This document shows, in pieces, positions 53,261 through 62,193 of a DNA stretch of 64,000 bases; the stretch's first letter is position 1; the number at the start of each line of letters is the position of its first letter. Origin of the DNA: Ruficoccus amylovorans. Its GTDB lineage: Bacteria > Verrucomicrobiota > Verrucomicrobiia > Opitutales > Cerasicoccaceae. Under the pieces are notes generated by a model, which was not told the origin of the DNA, searched no databases, and worked only from the letters and a program-made list of their open reading frames with translations. The position numbers and the translations under genes are program-made. Location: contig NZ_JACHVB010000035.1 of NCBI RefSeq assembly GCF_014230085.1, positions 310,001 to 374,000 on the forward strand, written 5' to 3'.

Positions 53261-54463
53261 ATGACCAATTATTTTAAAAATACCCCCGACAAGGACGGTC
53301 TGTTCGGCGAATTCGGCGGCAGCTTTATCCCGCCTGAGCTTCAGGCCGAGATGGATAAGATCACCGAGGCGTACTACACGATCAGCAAATCGCACGAGTT
53401 TATCTCGGAACTGCGCAGCATCCGCACGCATTTCCAGGGGCGCCCGACGCCGGTCTATTATTGCCGCCGCCTTTCCGAGCAGATCGGGGCGCGGCTGTAC
53501 CTCAAGCGCGAGGATCTCAACCACACCGGCGCGCACAAGCTCAACCACTGCATGGGCGAGGCCCTGCTGGCCAAGTACATGGGCAAGAAGCGCCTCATCG
53601 CTGAAACCGGGGCCGGCCAGCATGGGGTGGCGCTGGCCACAGCGGCCGCCTACTTCGGGCTCGAATGCGAGATCCACATGGGCGAGGTGGACATCGCCAA
53701 GGAGCACCCGAATGTGGTACGCATGAAGATCCTCGGGGCGGAAGTCGTGCCCGTCACCCACGGATTGAAAACGCTCAAGGAGGCGGTCGATTCGGCCTTC
53801 CTGTCCTACCTGAAAGACCCCATCAACACGATTTACTGCATCGGCTCGGTCGTAGGGCCGCACCCCTTCCCGATGATGGTGCGGGATTTCCAGCGCGTGG
53901 TCGGGATCGAGGCGCGCGCCCAGTATCTCGACATGACCGGAGAGCTGCCGGACAATGTCGTCGCCTGCGTGGGCGGCGGCAGCAACGCGATGGGCATTTT
54001 CTCCGCTTTCCTCGCCGACGAGTGCGAGATATACGGGGTCGAGCCCTCGGGCCGCTCCTACAAGATGGGCGACCACGCCTGCTCGATGAAGTTCGGCAAG
54101 ACCGGTGTCATCCACGGCTTCAAGTGCAAGATGCTCCAGGACGAGGCGGGCGAACCGGCCCCGGTCTACTCGGTGGCGAGCGGCCTGGACTACCCCGGTG
54201 TGGGACCGGAGCACTGCCTGCTGGCCGAGCAGGGGCGTGTCAACTACGTCGATGCCAACGACGACGAAGCCATTGACGCCTTTTACCGGCTCAGCCGGAT
54301 GGAGGGCATCATCCCGGCGCTGGAGAGTTCGCACGCCGTGGCTTACGCCTTCAAGCTGGCCCAGGAAAAACCGCGCGAGTCGATCCTGGTCAACCTCAGC
54401 GGACGCGGTGACAAGGACATCGACTTCATCGTGGACACCTACGGACTGCCCGAGGACAAGTAA
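53261..54463 (+). CDS. trpB: Tryptophan synthase beta chain
   Basis: PLP enzyme joining indole and serine to make tryptophan, 400 residues. [12 protein letters not shown] opens it, the PLP Lys is in [31 protein letters not shown] is the core, and the phosphate-binding loop is [14 protein letters not shown], with the expected LSGRGDKD near the end. It is of the TrpB1 type. No alpha chain (trpA) or other trp genes are adjacent, so trp genes are split on this genome or the unit is expressed separately. A palindromic repeat follows the gene. Confidence 0.95.
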   Translation: MTNYFKNTPDKDGLFGEFGGSFIPPELQAEMDKITEAYYTISKSHEFISELRSIRTHFQGRPTPVYYCRRLSEQIGARLYLKREDLNHTGAHKLNHCMGEALLAKYMGKKRLIAETGAGQHGVALATAAAYFGLECEIHMGEVDIAKEHPNVVRMKILGAEVVPVTHGLKTLKEAVDSAFLSYLKDPINTIYCIGSVVGPHPFPMMVRDFQRVVGIEARAQYLDMTGELPDNVVACVGGGSNAMGIFSAFLADECEIYGVEPSGRSYKMGDHACSMKFGKTGVIHGFKCKMLQDEAGEPAPVYSVASGLDYPGVGPEHCLLAEQGRVNYVDANDDEAIDAFYRLSRMEGIIPALESSHAVAYAFKLAQEKPRESILVNLSGRGDKDIDFIVDTYGLPEDK

Positions 54464-54507
54464 CTGCCGCTTGGGGCGCAGACTGGATTCTTCAAAGCTT
54501 CTGCATG

Positions 54508-54538
54508 ACAACTGCGGGCTCACGCAGCCCGCAGTTGT
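54508..54538 (-). repeat. REP-like palindrome, copy 2
   Basis: A 13-bp perfect stem (ACAACTGCGGGCT and its complement) around a five-base loop CACGC. The inner 21 bases (54513-54533), read on the minus strand, match the element at 41119-41139 except for one position. It lies about 45 bp after trpB and could assist termination, although no T-run follows directly. Confidence 0.6.
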
Positions 54539-54694
54539 ACCAAGGCTGGCTGCTTTATCTTTTTGCTGCCACCTTTTCTGTTGCGGGGGAGAAGGCTCCA
54601 TCGTCCTGTGCTACCACTCTGCTGGATAACGACTTTTAGGGCGCACAGGTGATCTGCGGGGCCGAGTGGCGCAGACGTGACTCGGAAAAAGGTT

Positions 54695-55369
54695 TTACCT
54701 TTCCTGCAAGACAGATTTTCCGACCAGTTCGTGCAGCCCGCTGATGATGTAATCGGCCTCGGGCAGGGTTTGGGAGGTGCCGATGCCGACAGCTTTCATC
54801 CCCGCTCGGTGGGCGGCCTCGACGCCCGCTTCGGCATCTTCATAGACAACGCATTCGCCGGGTTGCAGGCCGAGACTTTTGGCCCCTCGCAGAAAAACTT
54901 CAGGGTCGGGCTTGGCGTTGGTTACGCTATTACCGTCGATGACGGCGTCGAAAAGGTCAGTGATATGGAGCTTGTCCAGAATCAGCGGTGCGTTTCGGCT
55001 GGCCGAACCGAGAGCGATTCTTACCCCCTGCTCGCGCAAGGACTGGATGTACTCCCGGGCACCGGGCAGAATTTCGTCCTGCGTCATGTGCGAGATGTAC
55101 TCCACATACCAGTTGTCCTTGAGGATGCTCATGCGTTCGCGCAGGGCCTCGCCGATATCGAACTTGCCCAACTCCAGCAGGATGTCCAGTGAGCGCATGC
55201 GACTGACGCCCTTGAGGCGCTCATTGTCGGCTTCGGTGAAGTCGAAGCGCAGTTCGTTGGCCAGGCGTTTCCAGGCCAGGTAGTGGTATTTGGCGGTGTC
55301 CACGATCACGCCGTCGAGATCGAAGAGCGCGCCGCGGGCGCGTGAAATGAAGTCGGGCAGATGGTTCAT
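54695..55369 (-). CDS. pgmB: Beta-phosphoglucomutase
   Basis: HAD enzyme converting beta-glucose-1-phosphate to glucose-6-phosphate, 224 residues from ATG 55369. The Asp pair in LFDLDGVIVDTAKYH is the HAD nucleophile and acid/base. Cap-domain residues appear in KGVSRMRSL. SASRNAPLIL and VVYEDAEAGVEAAHRAGM give the Ser and Asp motifs, with KPDPEVFL holding the Lys. It begins four bases after the GH65 gene, so the two are co-translated, which supports the role. Confidence 0.95.
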   Translation of the reverse strand: MNHLPDFISRARGALFDLDGVIVDTAKYHYLAWKRLANELRFDFTEADNERLKGVSRMRSLDILLELGKFDIGEALRERMSILKDNWYVEYISHMTQDEILPGAREYIQSLREQGVRIALGSASRNAPLILDKLHITDLFDAVIDGNSVTNAKPDPEVFLRGAKSLGLQPGECVVYEDAEAGVEAAHRAGMKAVGIGTSQTLPEADYIISGLHELVGKSVLQER

Positions 55370-55373
55370 CGGC

Positions 55374-57692
55374 TCAGCGTTCGGGAAGGTTTTTTCTGGC
55401 GGCTTTAACGGTTTCACCCGGCGAGCAGGAGCGTGGGGTACCGTCGAGGTTGAAATCCTGTTGGGCCGTGTTCACGGGGTCGGCGCTGACGCTGATCTCG
55501 TCAGTTGTGACGGAGACCGTGAACCACTGCCCCCGTCGGCAGAAGCGGAAGCTCAGCCCCGTCCAGGCCGAGGGCAGACGGGGGGCGATGCAGACGACAT
55601 CGCCCTCTCCGGTGCGCAGCCCACCGAAGCCGAGCACGGCGGCCATCCAGGCTCCGCCGTTGGCGGCGGGATGGGTCCCTCCGATGTAGAGCGGCCCAAC
55701 GAACTGCTTGGATTTGCCGGTGAGGTCGATGGTGGCCGTCCTCAGGAAATATTTGTAAGCCCACTCGGTGCGCCCGAGTTCGGCGGCGAGGAGAGCATAG
55801 ACGCAGGGACTGAGGCTGGAGCCGTGCTCGGTGCGCGGTTCGTAGTAGTCCCAGTTGGCGGCTTTGGTGGCGGCATCGTAACTCCCGGAAAACAGGTGCA
55901 GCATGAGCACCACGTCGGCCTGCTTGATGACCTGGGTGGAGGTGGCAACGCCATTGGCCCCGCCCCAGTATTCGTTCGGATCGAGAAGGCGCTCCTTGAG
56001 CGCGGCGGGGGTGGAGTCTTCCAGCTTGAAGTAATCGCTGAACTGCTCGATGACCCTGGTCCGGGCGTCGGGGGCTGGGATAAAGAGCTTGTCGCGCATG
56101 TCGGCGAGACGGGGGAGGTCTTCGGCGAAACCGAGGCGCTCGATCAGTGCCGCGCAAAAATCGGGACGCTCGCGTTCGAGCAACTCTACGGCTTTGAGCG
56201 CAATGTCGAGCGTAGCTCTTGCCATCACACTGGTGAAGGCGTTGTTGTTGACGCGCTCGTGGTATTCGTCGGGGCCGTCCACATCAAGTATCTCGTAGCG
56301 GTCGCGTTCCGGCTTGTACCAGGCGTAGGAGTAAAAGAAACGGGCGCATTCGAGGATGACCTCGGCTCCGCCGTCCGTCAGTACATCCAGATCGCCGGTG
56401 AGGGTGGCATGCCGCCAGACGGCCAGCGCCACATCCGCGCTGATGTGCACCTGCTTGTCGCGGAAGTAGGTCCGCATCGGGCGGTTGGTGAGTACGTCGG
56501 TGATATTGAAAAGCGTGCAAGCGTCGTCGCCGGTTTCCTGGCTTTCCCAGGCGTAGTAGGCCCCGCGGAAGCCGTATTCGGCGGCCTTACGGCGGGCACC
56601 GTCGAGTGTGTGGTAGCGGTAGTTGACGAGGTGCCGGGCCAGTTCGGGCTGCGTGTGGTCGAAGAACGGCAGCATGAAAATCTCCGTGTCCCAGAAGATC
56701 GCCCCCTTGTAAACCTGACCGGAAAGGCCCCGTGCGGGAATGGAGGCACGGTCGTCGGTCGGGCAGGCGATGAGCAGATGATAGATGGAGTAGCGCAGGG
56801 CGAGTTGGGCGTCTTCGTCCCCCTCTATGCGCACGTCGCTGTTGCGCCAGCGTTTTTCCCAACAGCGGACATGGCTCTCAAGCAGGCTTTCGTAGCCGGT
56901 GGTGGCCGCGTTTGTGACCGTGTCCGCCGCCGAGGCTGCGGGAGCTTCGGTGTCGGCACCGGTATGCAGCCCAATGTATTTGGTAAAAGTGAAGGTATCG
57001 CCTGCTCTGGCCTGCAGCCGGTAACGGTGGTACACCGATTGTGGACCCGCGGCGAACTCTGGAGCGGGAAGCTTCTCCCCGTGGACGACGGCAGCGGTGG
57101 TCACAGGGATGGCAAGCTCGCCGGTCTGGGCGTCGAGGGTGAGCATCCCCTCGATTTGGGCCGCACGGAAGTCTTTCAGGTGCGGGCCGTTGATGTCCCA
57201 GATGTCTCCGTCGATGCCGGTTTCGATAAGCAGTTCGCAGTCTTCCTGAGTGTTTACGCTGAAACGCAACACGCCCAGGTGTTTGTTTTCCAGACTGAGG
57301 AAACGGCTCGAGGCGAGGGTGATTTCGTTACCGCCGCTCAGGCGCAGACGTGTCTGGCGGTAGTGGACGGCCTTGTCGAGTTCGAGCCACTGGCGGTGGC
57401 TGACAATACTTGCCGTGAGCGTGGAGCAGGCTTCTCCATTCGCGCTGACTTTGACCCCGAAGGCGGCAGGGGCATTGACTGGCTCGCGCCATTTGTCACC
57501 GTCCCGGTCGTAGAGGCCGGAAATGGTACAAGCCGCCAGTTCGGCGGGGCCGTGCTCCTCCAGAGTGCCGCGCAGGCCGAGGTAGCCGTTGCCGATGAGG
57601 AACTTGTTTCCGTTCTTTTCAACGTCGTTGGCGCTGTAGGCTTCGTCGCTGACCGACCACGGATTACTGGGAGAGGAAAGGGAGGCGCTCAT
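55374..57692 (-). CDS. GH65 disaccharide phosphorylase (maltose phosphorylase-like)
   Basis: Predicted inverting phosphorylase that splits an alpha-linked glucose disaccharide with phosphate to beta-glucose-1-phosphate and glucose, 772 residues from ATG 57692. The general acid is the Glu in GPDEYHERVNNNA (about residue 475). FLIGNGYLGLRGTLEEHGP and WDTEIFMLPFF are family blocks, and a C-terminal beta-sandwich lies after residue 650. It acts in the cytoplasm. With beta-phosphoglucomutase downstream, maltose made by the secreted amylase and pullulanase would enter glycolysis. Maltose, trehalose and kojibiose phosphorylases share this fold, so maltose is the best guess. Confidence 0.93.
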   Translation of the reverse strand: MSASLSSPSNPWSVSDEAYSANDVEKNGNKFLIGNGYLGLRGTLEEHGPAELAACTISGLYDRDGDKWREPVNAPAAFGVKVSANGEACSTLTASIVSHRQWLELDKAVHYRQTRLRLSGGNEITLASSRFLSLENKHLGVLRFSVNTQEDCELLIETGIDGDIWDINGPHLKDFRAAQIEGMLTLDAQTGELAIPVTTAAVVHGEKLPAPEFAAGPQSVYHRYRLQARAGDTFTFTKYIGLHTGADTEAPAASAADTVTNAATTGYESLLESHVRCWEKRWRNSDVRIEGDEDAQLALRYSIYHLLIACPTDDRASIPARGLSGQVYKGAIFWDTEIFMLPFFDHTQPELARHLVNYRYHTLDGARRKAAEYGFRGAYYAWESQETGDDACTLFNITDVLTNRPMRTYFRDKQVHISADVALAVWRHATLTGDLDVLTDGGAEVILECARFFYSYAWYKPERDRYEILDVDGPDEYHERVNNNAFTSVMARATLDIALKAVELLERERPDFCAALIERLGFAEDLPRLADMRDKLFIPAPDARTRVIEQFSDYFKLEDSTPAALKERLLDPNEYWGGANGVATSTQVIKQADVVLMLHLFSGSYDAATKAANWDYYEPRTEHGSSLSPCVYALLAAELGRTEWAYKYFLRTATIDLTGKSKQFVGPLYIGGTHPAANGGAWMAAVLGFGGLRTGEGDVVCIAPRLPSAWTGLSFRFCRRGQWFTVSVTTDEISVSADPVNTAQQDFNLDGTPRSCSPGETVKAARKNLPER

Positions 57693-58111
57693 GGAAAGGA
57701 GAATGGGATGGAACCTGAATAAAGGGGAAGTGAATCTGTTGCGGCTAGTGTTGAGTATAGCCAGAACATGCCCGTTTAAAAGCGTGCTCACAAGTGTCTA
57801 GTGGTATCCACCCCGGTAAATGGGCTGAACGATTTGGTAACGGTTTGCGAATTACGCAAATACGTATATATAGTGAGACATGTTTGCTGCCCCCGGAAAC
57901 ATAATGCCCTTACCGGATCGGATAGGACAGCTACCGTTATCTACCATTGTTGAATCTTTCGTCTCGCTGTATGGCCGTTATAAATTCGTAGCTATAAGGT
58001 TTTTTCCAGCCCCCACCTGGTTCGTTGTTCTGTCCGCAGGAAAGAAACATTTTGGATAACAACCGGAAACCTCTTTAATCCCCGAACCGTCACTGAAACA
58101 TCCATCCCGTC
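57693..58111. promoter_or_regulatory. Divergent region between GH65 operon and sialidase-like gene
   Basis: This 419-bp AT-rich stretch should carry both promoters. It has an inverted repeat TTTGCG-N5-CGCAAA at 57844-57860, directly followed by an ATACGTAT palindrome. These may be the operator for a LacI-type repressor of the GH65 operon, which is an inference from symmetry. I see no gene here. Confidence 0.45.
57844..57860. promoter_or_regulatory. Candidate operator, palindrome upstream of GH65
   Basis: Perfect six-base arms (TTTGCG, CGCAAA) with a five-base spacer, about 155 bp upstream of the GH65 start. LacI-family sites often have CG-centred symmetry of this length, although the spacer here is unusual. 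No regulator is encoded beside it. Confidence 0.45.
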
Positions 58112-59245
58112 ATGCTTTATACAGAAGTCAAATACATGCCTGAACGCAGCAAGACGTTCCTTGGCAGCCCGTCTGTTGTCCGTCTCGAAGATGGCTCGCT
58201 GGTCGCCTCGCACGATTATTTCTACGCCGAGAGCGATGGCTTCGATGATGGCCTGATGCGCATGTGCAGCGTCTATCGTTCGGAAGATGACGGGGCGAGT
58301 TGGCAGAATTGCTCGCAACTGATCGGCGCTTTCTGGAGTTCGTTATTTCTCTATGAGGGAGCCCTCTACATGCTCGGGTGTGACCGTCGCTACGGCTCGA
58401 TTGTCATCCGTCGCAGTGACGATGGTGGCTTCTCCTGGACCTTCCCGCTCGACGCCGACCGTGGCCTGCTTTTCCAGGGAGGCAAGGCGGCGGAGCCACC
58501 GAACTACCACTGTGCGCCGACGCCGGTACTTGTCCACGAGGGGCGGATTTACCGCGCTTACGAAGATAATGTGACGGCGCTCTGGCCCTCCGGTTTTCAG
58601 GCCTTTGTCATTTCCGCTGAGGTTGGCTCCGACCTGCTCAAGGCTTCAAGTTGGACGATGAGCAACAAGGTGCCCTTCGATCCCACCCGCGTTCCCTCGG
58701 ATTGGGGCGAAACCGGTCCCGGCTTCCTCGAAGGTAACATGGTCGCCGGTCCCGACGGGCAGCTCTGGAATATCCTGCGCATGAGCACGGAGCCGCATTC
58801 GGATTACGCCGCCATGGTCAAGGTCTCCGCTGACGGCCGGGAACTGAGCTTCGATTACGACAGGGACATCATTCGCCTGCCCGGCGGCACCCATAAGTTC
58901 ACCATCCGGCGCGATCCGGTGAGCGGACTTTACTTCACCCTTGGCAATAACAACACCGTCCCCGGTAAGGCCAGCCAGCGTAACGTGCTTTCGCTTGCGG
59001 CCTCACGCGACCTGCGGGAGTGGAAGATCCTCAAGCCCATGATCGTAGACGAATCCGGCCTGAGCCAGGAGGATTCCTTGCGCCTGACCGGTTTTCAATA
59101 CGCGGACTGGCAGTTCGACGGGGACGATATTATCGCGCTTGTGCGCACGGCTTGGCGCGGCGCGGTACGTTTTCACGATTCCAACCGGATCACCTACCAT
59201 CAGTTTAAAAATTTCCGTCGCCTATGCGCGGGCATGGAGATTTGA
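58112..59245 (+). CDS. Cytoplasmic sialidase-like (BNR) propeller protein
   Basis: A 377-residue six-bladed propeller with Asp-box variants RSEDDGASW and RSDDGGFSW. No signal peptide is seen, and the first blade begins at once (KTFLGSPSVVRLEDGSLV), so it probably acts in the cytoplasm. Its tail ITYHQFKNFRRL matches ITFHRVKNFRDL of the exported protein at 35942, so the two are paralogues of different location. The conserved FRIP motif of sialidases is not obvious; the substrate may be another sugar. It begins a plus-strand cluster with a sulfatase and an AraC regulator. Confidence 0.75.
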   Translation: MLYTEVKYMPERSKTFLGSPSVVRLEDGSLVASHDYFYAESDGFDDGLMRMCSVYRSEDDGASWQNCSQLIGAFWSSLFLYEGALYMLGCDRRYGSIVIRRSDDGGFSWTFPLDADRGLLFQGGKAAEPPNYHCAPTPVLVHEGRIYRAYEDNVTALWPSGFQAFVISAEVGSDLLKASSWTMSNKVPFDPTRVPSDWGETGPGFLEGNMVAGPDGQLWNILRMSTEPHSDYAAMVKVSADGRELSFDYDRDIIRLPGGTHKFTIRRDPVSGLYFTLGNNNTVPGKASQRNVLSLAASRDLREWKILKPMIVDESGLSQEDSLRLTGFQYADWQFDGDDIIALVRTAWRGAVRFHDSNRITYHQFKNFRRLCAGMEI

Positions 59246-59294
59246 GGACGCCGCGGACTGAATCTTTGTTTCGCTTTAATCAGGATTACGCCCC

Positions 59295-60815
59295 ATGACC
59301 CCCGACCAGAACCGGACCCAGCCAAACATCCTGCTGATCATGACCGACCAGCAGCGTTGGGACAGCCTCTCGTGCTACGGCTGCAAAGCCATCGAAACAC
59401 CGAATCTCGACCGGCTTGCCGGGGAGGGAATGCGCTTTGACCGTTGCTACTGCTCGAACCCGATCTGCACGCCCTCGCGGGCCAGTTTGATGACCGGGCA
59501 ACCGGTTCCGGTGCATACGGTTGAGCGCCTCTACGACGTGCTTCCGCCGCAGACGCCGTTATTTCCGGTTTACCTGCGGGAGCAGGGCTACCAGACCGCG
59601 CTTTTCGGGAAACTCCACGTCAGTGCGATCCGCCACGAGCTTGAGAACCGCAAGCCCAACGATGGCTTTGACGTGTACGAATGGTGTCCCGAGCCGAGCC
59701 TCCTGCTGGATCATCCGGAGCAGGCTTACGGACGCTGGCTGGAGCGTGAGCACCCGGCGTTTTACCGCGAATTACTGGCGAACGGACGCCAGGTCCAGGA
59801 TGTGCCCCGCGAGTGTCACATGACGCATTGGGCCGCCGGGCGGACGATTGACTATCTGCGCAACCGCGACAAAGAGCGTCCGTTTTTTTGTAAAATGAGC
59901 GTCTTCGATCCGCATAATCCCTACCGCGACTATCCGGGCGAGTTCAGGGAAAAAGTGGATGCGGAGAAAATACCGCCGGCGATTACGGATAAAGTTGAAA
60001 TCTCAGCTTTACCCGAGGCTGTCCGGCGCGAGCATGAGCACGGCTACATGCTGGCGGGCACCACGAAGGGCCCAGCCTGGGGCGGGAAAAAAGGCACCAC
60101 CGAGCCTCCCGAACGCGCGCCGGTGGAGAGCTTTTATACGGATGAAGCTATCCGCCGTGACCGTGTTGATTACCTGGCGTCGATCGCGCTTCTCGACGCC
60201 GAAGTCGGCCGTGTGCTTGACGCGCTTGACGACGAGGGCTTGAAGGAAAATACGCTGGTTGTCTTTTGCAGCGATCACGGGGACATGCTCGGCGACCACA
60301 GCCTGTTGGCCAAGGGTGCCTACTTCTACGACCCGTCCGTGCGTGTGCCGCTGATTCTGCGCTGGCCGCAGCGTATTCGGCCCGAGACAGTCAGTGTGGC
60401 GCCGGTTCAATTGCATGACCTGACCGCGACACTCCTGCATGCCGCCGGGGTAGACCCCCAATGGCTGCGAGGAAACATGCCCGACTCTTTCGATCTGCTC
60501 GGAGCGCCCGGCGACCCCGTTCGCGAGGCCTGTATCTGTGTTTATCATGGGACGGGTATCTGCGACACGGGAAGCTATTTTGATCCGCCTATCTACGGAG
60601 CGATGATTTTCGACGGACGCTACAAGCTCAATCTCTACTTCCCCGAGGGGAAGCCGGAGCAGGGCTTCGACGGCCAGCTCTTCGACCTGTACAATGATCC
60701 CGGTGAGTGTGACAACCTCTGGGGAGAATCCGCCCACGAGTCGAAGCGGGAGGCCCTCCGGTTGCGCCTATTGGCCTGGTATCGGGAACACCCTGCTTGC
60801 GCGGTTGCGCATTGA
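59295..60815 (+). CDS. Type I sulfatase
   Basis: Predicted sulfate-ester hydrolase of 506 residues. Blocks are NILLIMTDQQRWDSL (metal ligand Asp pair), the formylglycine motif CTPSRASLMTG (Cys about 58), GKLHVSA, and SDHGDMLGDHSLL with metal ligands, ending with DLYNDPGECDNLW, typical of the family. No signal peptide is seen, as with the other sulfatase in this window, so cytoplasmic desulfation of imported oligosaccharides is possible. It follows the sialidase-like gene by 49 bp and is probably co-transcribed. The unusually high Cys content near the N-terminus may be incidental. Confidence 0.93.
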   Translation: MTPDQNRTQPNILLIMTDQQRWDSLSCYGCKAIETPNLDRLAGEGMRFDRCYCSNPICTPSRASLMTGQPVPVHTVERLYDVLPPQTPLFPVYLREQGYQTALFGKLHVSAIRHELENRKPNDGFDVYEWCPEPSLLLDHPEQAYGRWLEREHPAFYRELLANGRQVQDVPRECHMTHWAAGRTIDYLRNRDKERPFFCKMSVFDPHNPYRDYPGEFREKVDAEKIPPAITDKVEISALPEAVRREHEHGYMLAGTTKGPAWGGKKGTTEPPERAPVESFYTDEAIRRDRVDYLASIALLDAEVGRVLDALDDEGLKENTLVVFCSDHGDMLGDHSLLAKGAYFYDPSVRVPLILRWPQRIRPETVSVAPVQLHDLTATLLHAAGVDPQWLRGNMPDSFDLLGAPGDPVREACICVYHGTGICDTGSYFDPPIYGAMIFDGRYKLNLYFPEGKPEQGFDGQLFDLYNDPGECDNLWGESAHESKREALRLRLLAWYREHPACAVAH

Positions 60816-61034
60816 ACGGAGGGTTTACGTTTAAGGAAAATTTCACGGGTATGCTTGTGGCAGGTCAGGCCGTTAGTGTCTTATCCGGTTGTGGTGAATC
60901 GCGGGTGTGGCAAGCGGTTTCGACGATTGGAAGGGCCATCTTAAGTCGCAGCCGAATGGTCTTGCCCGTACCTCTTTTGATTAAAATGAGTCCTGTCACT
61001 TGCGGATACATCTCTTATTTGGTATAATCTGGTC

Positions 61035-61967
61035 ATGTCTCCGCTGGAAAGTTTCAGCCGCCTGCATGGCGGGAAGTTTACACGGCAGACCGGTTTGGAG
61101 CCTGAGCAGACCCGTGATTATTGGCTCATCATGGAATCATTTCATCCGCTATTTCCGGGATGGATCGGGCGTAGTCTCCAGATCGAACGAAACTGGGGCA
61201 TGATGTTCCACGGACAGGAAGAGAAGCGCAGGACAATTACGACCTATGGACTGACCTATGTGTACGAAGGGGAGGGCGAGTACAGCGATGATTTGAACGA
61301 GCAGCCGATCCGTGTGCGTGCCGGTGACGTCATCTGTCTCTTTCCAGGGAAAAGGCATGCCTATCGTCCTCTGCCGGAGCAGACCTGGAACGAAATTCAC
61401 ATCGGTTTTTCCGGCCTGCTTTTCGACGCGTGGATGGGCACCGGGCTGCTGGATCCGGACCATCCGGTGCGCGGCCTGGCCAGCGAATCCAGGGACGTGG
61501 GTTATTGGCTGAAGCGTTTCCACGAGGTGGTCCTGCCGCTGGCCAAAGTCGGGGCCGAGCCCGCGCTCAGCGACAGTGGGCGACTGGTTGCCCTGATTGC
61601 CGAAATGTGCACGGCCTGGGGCTCTCCCAAACTGAGCGAAAATGTGGAATGGGCGGATAAGGCCCGGGCGGCTCTGATCTCACTTTCTCCGGAGGAGCCG
61701 CTTGATCTGGTCGTGCTCGGGCAGCGTTTCGGGCTCGGTGAACAGGCTTTCCGCAAAAAGTTCAAACGCCTGTGCGGGGTTACACCGACGGTGTTTCGCT
61801 CCCGCAATCTGGTTGAGCAGGCCTGTCACATGCTCATCACGAGCAACGCCTCGATTAAGGAAATCGCCTTCGAATGCGGCTTTGGCAGTCAGCCGTATTT
61901 CTCGCGTCGTTTTAAGCAAATCACCGGAGTTTCACCGGAAGAGTACCGGGCCCGGTCGGAGGTATAA
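61035..61967 (+). CDS. AraC-family transcription regulator
   Basis: A 310-residue regulator with an N-terminal cupin-type sensor (TYGLTYVYEGEGEY, AGDVICLFPGKRHAYRPLP) and C-terminal double helix-turn-helix (LVVLGQRFGLGEQAFRKKF, IKEIAFECGFGSQPYFSRRF), ending with TGVSPEEYRA. It follows the sulfatase by 219 bp and probably responds to a sugar handled by that gene group. It is separate from the AraC regulator at 31479. Confidence 0.9.
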   Translation: MSPLESFSRLHGGKFTRQTGLEPEQTRDYWLIMESFHPLFPGWIGRSLQIERNWGMMFHGQEEKRRTITTYGLTYVYEGEGEYSDDLNEQPIRVRAGDVICLFPGKRHAYRPLPEQTWNEIHIGFSGLLFDAWMGTGLLDPDHPVRGLASESRDVGYWLKRFHEVVLPLAKVGAEPALSDSGRLVALIAEMCTAWGSPKLSENVEWADKARAALISLSPEEPLDLVVLGQRFGLGEQAFRKKFKRLCGVTPTVFRSRNLVEQACHMLITSNASIKEIAFECGFGSQPYFSRRFKQITGVSPEEYRARSEV

Positions 61968-62193
61968 TAATGGTTATAGATGAGTGGATGAGTCGATATT
62001 CAAGCCCGGAGCGACGATTTTTTTATACCGTTTCGGACACGAGAGTCACCTTATCCTGTAAGGGTTTAAATTTGACCGAAAGATGGATGTGATGAACGTT
62101 TTTAGTCATTACAGGAAACGGCTAGTAGAGAAAGCCCCGCGTTTTAACCCCCCACGAAAACCCCAGCGGTTTGTGGCCAAATCCCACTTCAGT

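Noticed and set aside
53261-54463. trpB as part of a trp operon in this window
   Set aside because: No trpA or other trp genes are adjacent; the neighbours are a DUF2254 gene and pgmB.
55290-57722. 810-codon plus-strand frame opposite GH65
   Set aside because: It lies antisense to a well-supported glycoside phosphorylase gene and shows no domain; such long antisense frames arise in GC-rich DNA.
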